Shown: positions 35,593 through 47,818 of the stretch, one piece after another
Layout of the letters: every line of letters starts with the position of its first letter
How positions within the stretch are numbered: the first letter of the stretch is position 1
Assembly (NCBI RefSeq): GCF_028554725.1
Contig: NC_071667.1
Coordinates: 15,979,501-16,043,500, forward strand
Source of the DNA: Zeugodacus cucurbitae
Taxonomy: Eukaryota; Arthropoda; Insecta; Diptera; Tephritidae
DNA length: 64,000 bases
Direction: 5' to 3'
Program-made: the position numbers and the translations under genes
Notes under the pieces: generated by a model
Seen by the model: the letters and a program-made list of their open reading frames with translations, nothing else
Told to the model about the DNA's origin: nothing
The model's database searches: none

Positions 35593-35681
35593 TTGCAATA
35601 TAACGATTCGACACATTCCGATGCCACAACTACCTATACGTTCATCTGTCCATTCAATGAGGAGAACGGTCGTGGTTACCA
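35593..35681 (+). other. Candidate isolated coding exon (89 nt)
   Basis: A polypyrimidine tract and acceptor (ATTTTTACCGCTTGCAG) precede, and a strong donor (GTGAGTAAAG) follows, an 89-nt segment richer in G+C than its surroundings. One frame reads LQYNDSTHSDATTTYTF and then ICPFNEENGRGYQ. A second frame is also open. No partner exons were found nearby, so it could belong to a gene with long introns or be a chance combination. Function unknown. Confidence 0.3.
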
Positions 35682-35880
35682 GTGAGTAAAGGCCGCCACA
35701 AATACTGGCTTAAAGCTATTGATTCCACATTGAAAGGTTTGGTGCGGTGGGAAACAGTGTGTGGGAGACACTGATTTTACTATGACAATTAAATAATGGC
35801 TTTGTTTAATATTATTTATTTTAACAAGGCGAATTATACTTTTAAATATATAGTAACACCATAGTTAATCATCGAATAAG

Positions 35881-36190
35881 TTGGATCATCGAGTCACTGA
35901 ACCAAACACTGGCAGTATGTTTCTTCCCTTCATACCTTTCATTCATAGAGACATGCAAGTTTTTAGCGGATGGGACAAGACTTAATTTGAAGTTTTGTGG
36001 AGAAGTCTACCGCCGGGAATTATCCATAACATGTGCTTTTAGCAACGTTTTTAAAGCATTGGTTGTTGTCATACAGATCTGTAGCGCACTATCCTTCAGA
36101 GACGTAACTTTATACTCTGATAGTAAAGTGGCAATACTAGCCTTTAATAAAGGAGTGCCCCGCAGTTTTCCTCCGATGTTCAAGGTCTAG
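35881..36190 (+). pseudogene. RNase H fragment of a non-LTR retrotransposon
   Basis: Frames on the plus strand read CGEVYRRELSITCAF, a gap, then LSFRDVTLYSDSKVAIL. The YSDS Asp motif followed by an Ala/Ile helix is typical of the RNase H domain of R1/LOA/Jockey-type elements. Highly eroded and isolated. Confidence 0.5.
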
Positions 36191-36699
36191 TAAGCTCTTC
36201 ACTATCAGCGATGTTCGCATATCCCTTTTTGTAATGGTTCTAAATAGTGACCATGAGCTAATAGGCAGAATTATTTCAACACTTCACACATTCAAATTTA
36301 TAGCAATTAAAGTGCGATCATTCATTAGCCGTTTGTTGATTCTTTGCGTAAATAAATACTCTCCAAGCATTGAAATAATATAGGCACGAATAATATGATT
36401 TCGAATTCCATTTACTAAACCAAATGAACTCTGGTCAATTAATGTGTAATGACTCCAGGATCGAAACCAAACAGCTATATTTTTATTCCGGAAATACATG
36501 TATTCCACTGGCGTTCGGGTACTTCTTTTAGAAGTATATTCATTTTATACGTATGTCAAATATAATAGATTTCCTAGTGCCCTATTTGAACTACAATGAC
36601 ATCAATTTCACCAATATTGTACCACTGTTTTATTTTGAACCCTTCATACATAGATTTACATACATATGTACAAGTATATAGGGGTGCCGTATAAGTGTT
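36191..36699. other. Gene-free stretch
   Basis: No supported feature between the RNase H scrap and the TTAA element. Confidence 0.4.
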
Positions 36700-36703
36700 A
36701 AGG

Positions 36704-37227
36704 GGTTTATCTCAAAAATCAATGGGTGGACACGATAACTCAAAAAGTTATGAAGCGATTTTGTTCACATCTTTGGAATAATATTATATAGTTAATGAAC
36801 GAAGGATGTTTTATATTTTTATTATAACTATTTTTTCGAGTCAATATATGCCAAAAATTTGACCTAAAAATTGAGTTTTTGGGTTAAATCATGTCAAAAA
36901 TTCAAATTTGAATATATTATTTTTTCCTTCGTTCATTAACTACATTTATTCAACTTCTACTCGTATCGAAAGATTTTGGGTTTATTGCTTTTAGATGAAC
37001 CAATCATGAGTTATGATGTCCACCGCAATCCATTTTTTTGGACACGTCATGGTAGATGAGGTGTCAACGGAAAATTTTTAGAAATTTTTAAATAAAAATT
37101 TCACAGAATACTGTTTAAACATGTATTTTGATACGCTGAATTATTTAAATGAAATATATGATTGTATATATATTAAAAATAATTTAAAAATTCCCTTGTT
37201 TTTAGCCTCTGAAATCCACCTAACCCC
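36704..37227. mobile_element. TTAA-flanked non-autonomous element, second copy type
   Basis: Flanked by TTAA at 36700-36703 and 37228-37231. Ends are GGGGTTTATCTC and CCACCTAACCCC. The interior is AT-rich and non-coding, with pieces GGGTGGACACG and GATGTCCACCGCAATCC in opposite orientation. The shared GGGGTT...AACCCC ends and TTAA flanks tie it to the elements at 6.1 and 40.7 kb, but the interiors are only weakly alike. Confidence 0.6.
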
Positions 37228-37231
37228 TTAA

Positions 37232-38762
37232 CACGAATATCTTAATACTTATAGTTGCAACATTTTCAAAACTCCGCCTGGCAAGGCATGATTGTGCGCG
37301 CTTGTACGCCAGACGCGTTACCAATATATTGTTGCAATATATTTTATTGCCATTGGCAATGCGTTTCAGTGAAGTTGCATTTTATTCAGCAACAGTTTGG
37401 ATTATCGTTTGTTACCACAATTGCTATTGTTTGCACGCCACATACCATCGTTATATATATAAATATATGTGTAAATGCATTTGTAGTGAGATGCTTTCAA
37501 CAATTGTATTAAAAGTGGCAATCTCAGCAACTTGCCGCATAGCAGCCACATTTCATTTCTTACCATCGTTAAACAATTTTTTATTACCATCCCATTGCCG
37601 CATTGCATAGTAATTGAGTTGCAATTGCTTTTTTAACTTTATTTACTTATTTGTTGTTGTTTTCCTGATATTGTTATTTAATTTTTTTTTTTTGTATTGT
37701 AACTGGACTTTTGTATCGTTTATTCACAAGTTTGCAGTTTCTGCCACGCATCGTTCCAATAACTCTGACAAAAATGTATAGATTACAGTCGCGCATCCGT
37801 TTCATACGCGAACCGCATCAACATCCGTTGCAATAAAGAATAAAATGAATGCTACGCTATCACTGGCAGACGTTGCAAGCACAACGAGATTGTTTCGTTA
37901 TTAAATGAACAAATGTATGCGCGCTGCCTTGTGTGTGTGTGTGTACTTACATACATACAAACCAGGATGTCATTACACTTCCGTCACATTTGCAATATTT
38001 TCATTTCAGTTATATCAATGGCATTGTTGTTGTTGTTTTATTATTGCTACCGTTTGACTGTTGTGCGCTGATTGTTGCTCAACTGCTGATTGGCTCCAAA
38101 CAAAGGTTGCGTTTAAAGTGTCACAGAAGTTCAATTACAAATTGATTATTTTTTTTCATTTAGCTTTTTTTCATTAAACGCATATTTGTTCCTTAGTTCC
38201 GTCGTTCCGACCTACAAAAAAATTTAACTTTTGGTAAAAGCATTTATTGTTAGTATTACTATTTAATGTCTTCATATTAAGGTTTCTTTTATTTTCTTGT
38301 GATTTAAAGAATGGGGGCTGTGAAGGGGTTTGGCTGTAGGTCTGTTTGTTTCAAATTTATTTCTTAAATAAGTATTATTTGTGATAGTATAAGTAATAAC
38401 TACCACACGATTTCAGTTTCATCTGAATATTTCCAACAACTTAATAATCAGCTATGCATTATCCTGCATATCTGCATGTAAATTCAGAATGGTAGAATAT
38501 AACCGTTAATAGTAATGTTAATTGTTATGATTATTTTCAGTGTCATTTCGCAGTCATTAAGTGTAATTATCGCTCTTGCAGTTTCACTGTTATCAACGAG
38601 AGGTCTTTTCTGCCAAAACAGCAGCGTGTCAGTGGGGAGTCGTTGATTTAAGAAATAATGCGACAACAAGAAGGGAAATTAAAGCAAACAGAGAATTTAA
38701 AAGATCAATTTGCAATATGCTAACAAAAACATAGATAAACAAATTCATTCTTATAAGCAATT
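37232..38762. other. Gene-free stretch
   Basis: No gene. Contains TTG-type short repeats near 38020-38040, TG repeats near 37932 and several T runs. Mixed-complexity non-coding DNA. Confidence 0.45.
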
Positions 38763-40504
38763 TACAACAAGTAAAGAAAGGCTAAGTTCGGGTGCAACCG
38801 AACATATTCTACTCTCGCAATTTATTTATTATAACATAATTTATTTATTATTTATTAATATCGTATAACATAATTTGTCACATATATTTGACATAAAGTC
38901 CAAAAAAAAAAACGAAAGTCATTATATATGGTATATGAAGGCTGATGTAATTCCTAAACTGATTTAACTCATTTTCACCACCAAGGTACACGATATCTAT
39001 ACGCTCACTTAGTTTTGGTAAGATATCTCAAATATTAACCGATATATGCGGAATAAAGCCCATCGTATTTATGGAAAACCTATAATTAGACAAGACGAAA
39101 TATCATGTCATCAAACAAACAGTCAGCGCATTCGCGTCTTGGCTCCCACGTCACTGTTGGCAGTCATAACTTTGAAGTTGTAGAAAATTTCGTATACCTA
39201 GGCACCAGCATCAACACCGATAATAATGTCAGCCTTGACATCCAACGCAGAATCACTCTTGCCAACAGGTGCTGGATTGAGTAGGCAATTGAAAAGTAAA
39301 GACCTCTCTCGACGAACAAAAACTAAACTTACAAGTCCCTCATCATTTCCGTCCTACTTTATGGTGCAGAAGCGTGGACGATGTCAACATCCGATGAGAC
39401 GGCACTAGGAGTTTTCAAGAGAAAGGTTTTGCGATAAATTTATGGTCCCTTAAACATTGCCAACGGCGAATACCGCAGAAGATGGAATGATGCGCTGTAT
39501 GTGTTATTCGACGACATAGACATAGTCCAGCGAATAAAAAGACAGCGGCTACGCTCGCTAGGTCATGTTATTCGAATGGACGAAAGTGGTCCAGCTCTGA
39601 AAGTGTTCGATGCAGTACCCGCTGGTGGAAGTCGAGGAAGAGGAAGGCCTCCAGTCCGATCGAAGGAACAGGTGGAGAAGGACCTGTTTTCAATTGGTAT
39701 TATCAATTGGCGCCAAACTGCCAAAAGTAGAGATGCGTGGCGCGCCGTTGTGCACTCGGCTATAACCGCGTAAGCGGTACCTACGCCAGTCAAGAATAAG
39801 ACGTTAATTTGGTATATGGGAGCTAGGGGAAGTTATGGGCCGATTTTAAGAATTTTTGAAACAGAGACACACAATTAGGTTAAACAGATTCCTCTGAATT
39901 ACATGAAAATACCTGACAGATTTGCCGATATTTTCGGTGAAAAATTACCCTAAGGTACTGAGTTCTTCATATTGGATATACGGGGACTTGAACAGTTATA
40001 GTCCGATTTCGACAATTTTTCTATAAGTGAAGCCACTTAAAGCCAATATTTGTGTAAAGTTTTATTCCGCTATCTTTCATCTTTGGTTCCTTATGTATAT
40101 ATTATAAAGTGAAGAAATCGTAATTCAATTTTGAGTTATATGGAAAGTAGTCATGGTTGTGAACCGATTTCGTCCATATTCCATGCGTGTCATCAGGGTG
40201 TCATAACGAATATGACATAAAGAATATCACATCCAGGTATGCCCCTTCCTAGTGCGATCCTTTATACCCAAGGAATATGTGTACCAAGTTTCGTCAAGGT
40301 ATCTTAATTTTTACTCAAGTTATCCGTTGCATGGATAGACGGACGGACGAGCAGACAGACACCCGGATTTTAACTCGTCTCGTCATACTGATCATTTTAA
40401 TGTATATAACCCTATTTCCAACTTGTTTAGTTTTATGACTTACAAACAACCGTTATGTGAACAAAACTATAATACTCTTTTAACAACTTTTGTTGAGAAA
40501 GTAT
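38763..40504 (-). repeat. Dispersed repeat family, copy 2, split by an RTE fragment
   Basis: Reverse orientation. It begins with AAGTAAAGAAAGGCTAAG and GTGCAACCGAACAT (the complement of the family 3' end) and TACTCTCGCAATTTATTT. It resumes after the RTE at about 39804 with GGGAGCTAGGGGAAGTTATG and ends near 40504 with TTGTTGAGAAAGTATAAAA. The degenerate GGACGGACGAGCAGACAGAC tract at 40331 is the family's internal minisatellite. Confidence 0.8.
39089..39803 (+). mobile_element. RTE-clade fragment, copy D
   Basis: Only the 3' part of the element, on the plus strand: SSNKQSAHSRLGSHVTV, FVYLGTSINTDNNVS, QRRITLAN, then MLFDDIDIVQRIKRQRLRS and AVPAGGSRGRGRPPVRSK, ending with SAITA and the 3' sequence TAACCGCGTAAGCGG. 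Several frameshifts. Inserted within the dispersed repeat. Confidence 0.85.
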
Positions 40505-40749
40505 AAAAAACAAGAATTGTCTAGAAAAATGTTTATTTTAATGTCAAATCAAACAGCCAAAGAAATTGACGAGTACGTAGTCTTAGTTCAAAATTATGTA
40601 TTCACTTACAACAATTTATTATTATTTAATTTAAAGCTTACAAGTTATAAAATGATAATTGCTATCAAATGTTCTCTGAAATGAAATGTAATTCGCCCAA
40701 AAATTAGCACGAATTCAACTAAAGCATGAAAATTAACCTAATAATTTAA

Positions 40750-41449
40750 GGGGTTATATACAGTTAGAATTTTCAAAAAATCGATTTTTTTTATTTCATT
40801 TTCTTAATGTACATATATTTAAGAATACACACAGAAAATTTCATATCGTTCCGGTGAATATTTTCAAAGTTACAAGCAAATGAAAAATTTGAAAAGGCGT
40901 TTCAGAGTGCTTGAAAGTACAAGGTCCAAACTTTAAACGCGTTTTTCTCAAAATGGTGTTTTCAAAGTCGGTCGGCTAGACCGATTAGTCTCAAATTTTA
41001 ACACGACCTTCTTAAATATATTTTTTAGTGATAAATATTTCCGATAAATATTTTTTTTTTATAAACAATTTAAGGCCGAAATTTCGGTGAAAAATTGATT
41101 TTTTTTTTTGAGAAACCGCCATTTTGTCAAAAAATTTTATTTTGCTTATTCCTTCGATTAATTACTAGATTTAACATTATTTTAACGAAATCTGTTTGGT
41201 TTTTTAATTTCGGATGATCCAGTTCCGAGATATAGTGGTCACCGCAAAACGTCTTTTTTGAGAGGAGCTCCTGGAGATCAGTTGTAGCTCTTTTTCAAAT
41301 AAATATTTTTACTAGTACTAAGTCTTAAAATAAAGTTAAAAGATACCATAATATGTGAATAAATTTTTGGATCAATAAATTAAAAAGTTTTCTCAGAAAA
41401 AATTCTGGAAAATTCACTTTTTTTCGGCCGTCTAACTGTATATAACCCC
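40750..41449. mobile_element. TTAA-flanked MITE with perfect inverted ends
   Basis: TTAA lies on both sides (40746-40749 and 41450-41453). The 18-bp ends GGGGTTATATACAGTTAG and CTAACTGTATATAACCCC are perfect inverted copies. The 700-bp interior is non-coding, with repeated AAATTT-type text, a CGCGTTTTTCTCAAAA block and, at 41207-41255, TTTCGGATGATCCAG followed by GGTCACCGCAAAACG. This is the reverse complement of a block in the 6.1-kb element. The perfect ends make this the youngest-looking of the three. Confidence 0.78.
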
Positions 41450-41453
41450 TTAA

Positions 41454-43150
41454 TACATGTATGATTGCTGTTTATTACACCGTTTGGCCACCGCTGCGTA
41501 TGAGTTACCAAACAAAATTCACTTTAATAAAATTGCGGTCTGGCATTGTTTTCATTAACTCACAACAATTTGTATTGTATGTGTATACAATTTGAAAGGA
41601 ATGTAATTTAAATATGATTCAGCATTCAGCAGCAACTGACTGAATAACTGAAATAAGGACTGACTGAATGAGTGGCATAATAAATGCAAAAAGCGAGCGA
41701 ATGAATGGCACTAATGCGGTGGCGGCGCGTTAATGAAAGCCACTTACGTACATTTTCCAGACCATTTGATTACAGTACATTGTTTTTGTTGTTGTTGTTT
41801 ATGGGTTTTCCATTTAATGCGATTACACTGCGGCCTTGTTGCAATGCCAAGCTGTAGCCAACTGGTTGGCGGAGTGACCAAGCGACTGACCGAATGATTG
41901 ACCGAAATGCTGCCTGCAGCTGTTGTAAAGCGTTGAATGGTTCATTGTTGTTTATGTCAAGTAGACAAAATGAACTTCTGCACTTCCGGTTATTTTTCCA
42001 AATGATTAATTATGCAAAGATGAAAACAATAATCAAAATGTTATTGTTCTGAAGGAAATAAAAGCAATGTGGAATTTCTTATATATGTATTCATTTTAAA
42101 TATGACTTAAATATGATTTTCTTAAAGCGTTTAAATTGTACTTATTTTCACAAATTTTAAAGCATTTACAAACGCTGTAAAGTGCAAAACTTGCTGTTGC
42201 TGGCAAATATAATTAATTAAAGTAGCAAATATTATTATTGCAGCAAGCAGCAATGCTGACAGCAACATTTGCTGTATAAATTATAACGTGAAATTAAAAA
42301 AAAAAAAACTGGTACATGAATTAAAAATGTTTAATAAAAATACAGCAGTTCAGAATTTATGAAAATTAAAAAGTAAACGCAATAACAGTTATATATTAGT
42401 TTCAGTTAAATTCGTTGCATGTTTGAGTGAACGCGTAATAAATATGCAGTTAATTATATTACACGCATACAGTGATACAACTACATACAGTTTGCAAAAA
42501 TAAATAATAAATCGCCACTTTGTAAAGCGAAATACTGTCATAAAACCGCTTACAGTTCACAACACATATGAGGGTGTGTGTGTGTGTTGCCACGCGAAGC
42601 CATAAAAATTAATTTTGTACAGTTAAGTAAAATTTTAAATTACATATAATGTTATATTTATAAATTCATAAAGTATAATAATTACAAAGCGCGAAAGTCC
42701 GAAAAAAGCCGTTAACACAATTACATTATTCATAAATTAATTTAATTTATAAGCGTATAATATAATTATGGATATATGTGCAACATTGTTGCTCTGCAAA
42801 GATTCTCATGTAATTCATTGAACGACTTTTTGCTTTTTTTTTGGTTTATGCAATTAGTTTGTATTATTTAAACGTTACAGCGCAGATGAATATTTTTACA
42901 TGCTGAAAAACCATTAAAATTGATCCGTAAAATTAATGAACTTAAACACTTTAACAATTATTGCGGAGAAGGGGCGCAACTATTTATGATATTTGTAGCA
43001 TTTGCTTACCTACAGCCCTGGTAAGCGATTTTTGTCTTTCGTGCAAAGAAAGATCTTCTCACTGGAATACTTCAGAGGCATAATTTTAATTTGTATTGAT
43101 ATGCATTTGTATAAGGTCTAATAAGCATAAATTAAAGGTATCATTTAGAA
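41454..43150. other. Gene-free stretch with GACTGA-type short repeats
   Basis: No gene. 41625-41920 has scattered GACTGAATGA/GACTGACCGA repeats and relatively complex sequence; the rest is AT-rich. Possibly intronic or regulatory. Confidence 0.4.
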
Positions 43151-43189
43151 TTTACATATAGAGTCTTTGGACATAGCTCGGCGGGTAAG

Positions 43190-43830
43190 GGCAGTCTGGC
43201 AAGTACCGACTACTTGACCCTATTGCTGAACTGGGAGAAGAAGATTCCGAGTGAACCTAGAAAAAGACGGCTGGCGTAAAGGAATGACAGTCTTATCACA
43301 TTAAATATCTATACGAATGGTTCGAAAATGGAGGACGGAGTAGATGCGGGAATATACTGTCCGAAATTAGGTGTAAGACAGCATTTCAAACTTCCGAACC
43401 ACTGCAGTATATTTCAAGCGGAGGTTTTTGCTATTGAGAAAGCCACAGAGTTAGCCCTCAATGCAGCAGCCGGCTACTCCAAATTCAATATGTGGTGTAC
43501 CACTCTCATCAGGAAACGTGACCGACATTGGCAAATCCATGCACTGTTTATACGATGATCTGGACAGTGGTATGACAATGAAAATCGTAACACGTTGAAA
43601 AAATATACAAATTTAAAACCACTAAGGAAATGTGTAAAGCTAGAAGTAGACAAAATTCCTACTGTCACTCGATAGAAGGAACTGTAGGAGTATGGTTGGA
43701 ATACTCACTGGCCACTATCTGCTGGCGGCACACAGCTACAAAATGGGACTGACGGATCGAGATGACTGGAGGAAATATTAAGAGCATGGTACAAGAGAAA
43801 CAATGGAGCATCTCTTGTAAAACGTTGTAA
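43190..43830 (+). pseudogene. RNase H and C-terminal fragment of an R1/LOA-like element
   Basis: Plus-strand reading gives IYTNGSKMEDGVDAGIYC, LPNHCSIFQAEVFAIEKA (RNase H: the Asp of TDGS is Asn here, the Glu in FQAE is present), and further on LTGHYLLAAH and a TDRDDW block in other frames. Order and spacing match the ORF2 C-terminus of such elements. Frameshifts and truncation mark it as a relic. Confidence 0.65.
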
Positions 43831-44799
43831 AATAGAGACCAAACAAATTACAAATAATAAAAGACAATACCATAAACAATACGAGTAACCAAAAGTACAT
43901 ACTTTCACTAATGTGCATGTACTCGTATGTGGTATAAGCCCCACATTCAAGCACTTGTAATAACTGTTTTCACTAACAACAATATTACATTTCCACCATC
44001 AATATTACATTTTACATAGAACATATTAATTTCATAATTTATTTTTTTACTAAACCAAAGTGCTATTGCTTAAACAAAACGCTGTCATCAAATCCCATGG
44101 GTTTAATATTAAGTACACTTATAAACACTGCCGTAAACACTGCTTGGTCACGGCGCTGAGAAGCTTTAAAGCCTATGCCGCTCAATGGCTATGACAAACA
44201 GTTGTTGGTTTTGTTGTTCTAATACCGATGACATTAAGAAAATGGCAATACCACAACGCACAACAACAAAAATCAAATTAACAAGCAACACAAATTTGAC
44301 AAGAAAATGTTTGCGCTTGAGCGTTGTAAGTGTTGAGAAATTTTGGTGACATTTACAAGTGTCGGCGTCCGTGTTTTGTTTGACCTGATTTTGCATAGAT
44401 TCGTTTGGAAGGACATCATGTCGTGCAAAGTACGTGATGTTGCGATAAAAGGTGTACAAACGCAAAATGTGTCAGTTATTTTAAGGTATACCAACACACA
44501 CAACCGCAAGCAAACACGTGTTTCGTAGCATCAGTATTCGAGGCCAGCTGCTAAGGAGCCAAACAAAATTACAATATTTTTGCTTGCTTTAAACAATTCC
44601 CAATTGCTCTCCTCTTGGAAATGTTGGTGTTCGAAGTGTATATGTACACATACATATACATACCTAACTGTATTATATAGAGTTTAATCTTGTGGACATC
44701 ACCGGTCGCAGTACACAAGTAGATAAACTCTACCAATCCTAAAAAATTAATATTTATTTTATTTTATGAATTTTGTAGTGTTTCTTTTAATGGTTTAAA
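43831..44799. other. Gene-free stretch
   Basis: Short accidental frames on both strands around 44166-44528 overlap each other and have no recognised domain. Confidence 0.4.
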
Positions 44800-45290
44800 A
44801 AAACTGGGTTAAAATTTTCCGAGGTGAAGATGGAAATATAAAATTAGAACTACTTACTCCGTTGTCAACAATTTCGCCATCAAAAGAAATATCAATTTGA
44901 ATACCGTTTCTGAGTTTGCTAAGTTCTAAAAACCACTTAACATATTCAAAAAATCGATTTTTTTCCTTTTTGATTATTCGATAGTTTATACTTTCAAATA
45001 TATCCTGTGAAAGCGGTAAGGTCGTATCTTGAATAGTTTTTGAATAGCAGCGTTCTAAATAGCGACCGCTCGCAAGTTTAAGCCGTTATAGTCGGCACTA
45101 TAAACGCGCTTTTCTCGAAACGAGATTTCTCAAAATTCCGAGAAAATTTACCCATCGACTTCAAATTTAAATTGAGTATTATTGAATATATTTACTATAC
45201 AATGACCTCTTTGATTTGTTGAGAATTGTCAATTTGGCATTAAGAAATAATATTTTTAGCTAAAAAGGCATTAAAAATATAAAAGTAAAA
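44800..45290. repeat. Segment related to the TTAA element family
   Basis: Contains CTATAAACGCGCTTTTCTCG and GAGATTTCTCAAAATTCCG, resembling the CAAACTTTAAACGCGTTTTT block of the element at 40.7 kb, plus a similar A/T-rich run. No clean ends or TTAA flanks were found. Confidence 0.35.
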
Positions 45291-45294
45291 TTTG

Positions 45295-46210
45295 AAACAA
45301 AAGATCGCACTAGGAAGGGTATATTTGGATGTAGTTTTTTTGGGGAAGTGGGCGTGGCCCGCCCCTAAATCGGTTATTTGTATATATCTCGCAAACCAGT
45401 AAAGCTATATAAACCAAACTTTCTGCAGTCGTACCCCACCACACACCATGGAAATATTTGAAATCGGATAATAACCACGCCCACCTCCCATACAAAGGTT
45501 AGGTTGAACATTATTAAAAGTGGGGTTAACTCACTAACGAAAAACGTCACAAAAACTAAACTGCACTCAGATTTTTTACAAAATAGAATATGGGACTGGA
45601 ATCGCCCACTTATGGGTCAAAAACCATATCTCAGGAACTACTCGACCGATTCGAACGCAATTCGGTATATAAAATTTTCTTGATACCCTGATGACACGTG
45701 TGGAAAATGGATGAAATCGGTTCACAACCACAACAACTTCCCATGTAACTCAATTTTGAACTCCATCTTATTCCTTCACTTTATAATATATATATAAGGA
45801 ACCAAAGAAGATTGCGAAATAAAACTTTACACAAATACTGTATCTCATCTGTGGTTTCACTTATGAAAATATTTTCGAAATTGGACTATAACTTTTCAAA
45901 GCCCCGAATATCGAATATGAAGAATTCAGTGCCCCATGGTAATCTTTCACCGAAAATTTCGGTAAATCTCTCAGGTATCTTAATTTAATTCAGAGGAAAT
46001 ATTTTTCTTCTAATAGTGTAAATCAGTAAAATCAGTTATCAGTTAGTATCAGTTAAAATCGGGTTATAACTTCCCCTAGCTCTCATATACCTAATGATAG
46101 GATTTTAAGATTGGGTCAAATTGTGTGTTATCTTGATAAAAATATACCAATAAATTGCGAGAGTATAGAATGTTTGGTTGCACCCGAACTTAGCCTTTCC
46201 TTACTTGTTT
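45295..46210 (+). repeat. Dispersed repeat family, copy 3
   Basis: Starts at AAAGATCGCACTAGGAAGGG and runs through AAGTGGGCGTGGCCCGCCCC, CTTTCTGCAGTCG, AACCACGCCCACCTCC and AAAAACCATATCTCAGG to TTGCGAGAGTATAGAATG and CTTTCCTTACTTGTTT. Non-coding. Confidence 0.82.
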
Positions 46211-46510
46211 ATTAAATAAATTTAAAATATTGGTAAATCTCTCAGATATTCTAAAGAAATACGGTGTGCAGTTGGCAAAATATACCACATATTCGGGTTT
46301 TCAGAACTTCCGGTGGTTTTTATATCAGTTAGTATGTATGAGCAAAATTCAGTGAACGTAAAATCTTGGATATCAAAATTTTTGTTTTCCAGTGGACTTT
46401 ATTCAGAATATGTGCGTCAAATTGTGTATTCTCATAATAAAATTATATAAATAAATTGCGAGAGTATGAAATGTTCGGTTACACCCGAACTTAGCCCTTC
46501 CTTACTTGTT
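46211..46510 (+). repeat. Dispersed repeat family, 3' fragment directly after copy 3
   Basis: A second 3' end of the family (TTGCGAGAGTATGAAATG, then CCCGAACTTAGCCCTTCC and TTACTTGTT) about 300 bp after the first, so two partial units lie head to tail. Confidence 0.7.
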
Positions 46511-47818
46511 TTAATTAACATTTGTCTAAATATTCTTACATACGTATGTATGTATGTAAGAGATAGATAATCCAAGGATGATTAGATTATATGAATGATT
46601 ATTCGAAGTTTAATAAGAAAATAACCACGAGTGCTTATAAGAACTGAGAAACTATCCAATTTTATTGCTAACTAAAACTCTACATACATCGGATATCGGT
46701 TACATTGTTATTGCTTACAACCATATAGTAATCAAATCATGATCTATCAGTTGAGCCCACAAGTTCTATCACAAACCCGTCCGCCGAGTTTAGATATTTC
46801 AATATTTAAGACTTTTCAATTCATCTCTTCCACCCCAGCATTTGGCTTTAAAGCCATTAGAGTTGTTTGAAAAAATTTTTAAACTGTAATAGTTATTCCT
46901 ATAATTGGTTTAAATGGCATTTTTTATTTAGCTGTCAAATCGATTGCTTGTTTCACATCACTTTGCAATAAATTCCACGAAATTGCCAATTACTCACAGC
47001 TGTTTTTTAGTGCATTTTCGCCGCTATTTGCATTAATCTGTTTGTTTCTGTGTGTGTGTGAGAGCGGATAAAAACTTTGTTTATTAAAAAAAAATATATT
47101 TGACGCATATTTGCTGGCACGCAAAGCCGTTGTCATGAAGTAATTTAAATTGATGCGCAAATTCCAACACAGACTTTGATGTAACGATTTTAATTTAATT
47201 GTTATAGTTTGTTTGTTTATTATTTTTTCACTTTGCACAATTACATTTGCCGCCATTAAGCTCTTAATTTTAATTTGTTTATAACAATTGTTTTTTCTTC
47301 CACTTTTTTGGCGGGCGTTTTATCTGTTATTGGCGTTAGCTAATAGTGCTGTCAGAATTATATTATAAAAATTTGCCACACAATTGATGCACTTTTTTGC
47401 CACGGCCATCATTAAAGAAACACTTTGTTATTTTCAAACAATGAGTAATCGTTTGTGGTGGTTGTGTATGCAGCATATAATCGATTGTTTTAAAAAGTTG
47501 TATTCTTAATTTGTATGGCTTTTTAGTTAGTTAAAGTTTTAAATTGGCAAACGCAGTAATATGATGTGGAATGCGGGTTATTTAAATTACAAGAAAATAA
47601 TTAAAAATACTATTTTAAGTAAAATCTCATATTTTCCAGATTATGAAGTCGTATGTTGTTTTCCAAAAACTGATAATAATCGTTTTCCTTCAGCAGGCTT
47701 ACTCTCGAAAGTGGCGAATTGAACAAGCGAATGTTTTACATGTAAAGATATGTTATAGCAATATTGATTGGAATTGAATATAAATAAGTTATTCGATTTA
47801 AAAAAACTACATATAAAT
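46511..47818. other. Gene-free stretch
   Basis: No supported gene. 46920-47480 is richer in complex sequence; TG repeats at about 47050. An 88-codon minus-strand frame there has no domain. Confidence 0.4.

Noticed and set aside
35245..35616. 123-codon minus-strand frame
   Set aside because: Composition reflects CATATA-type repeats at one end; no domain. The plus-strand splice-bounded segment beside it is the better candidate.
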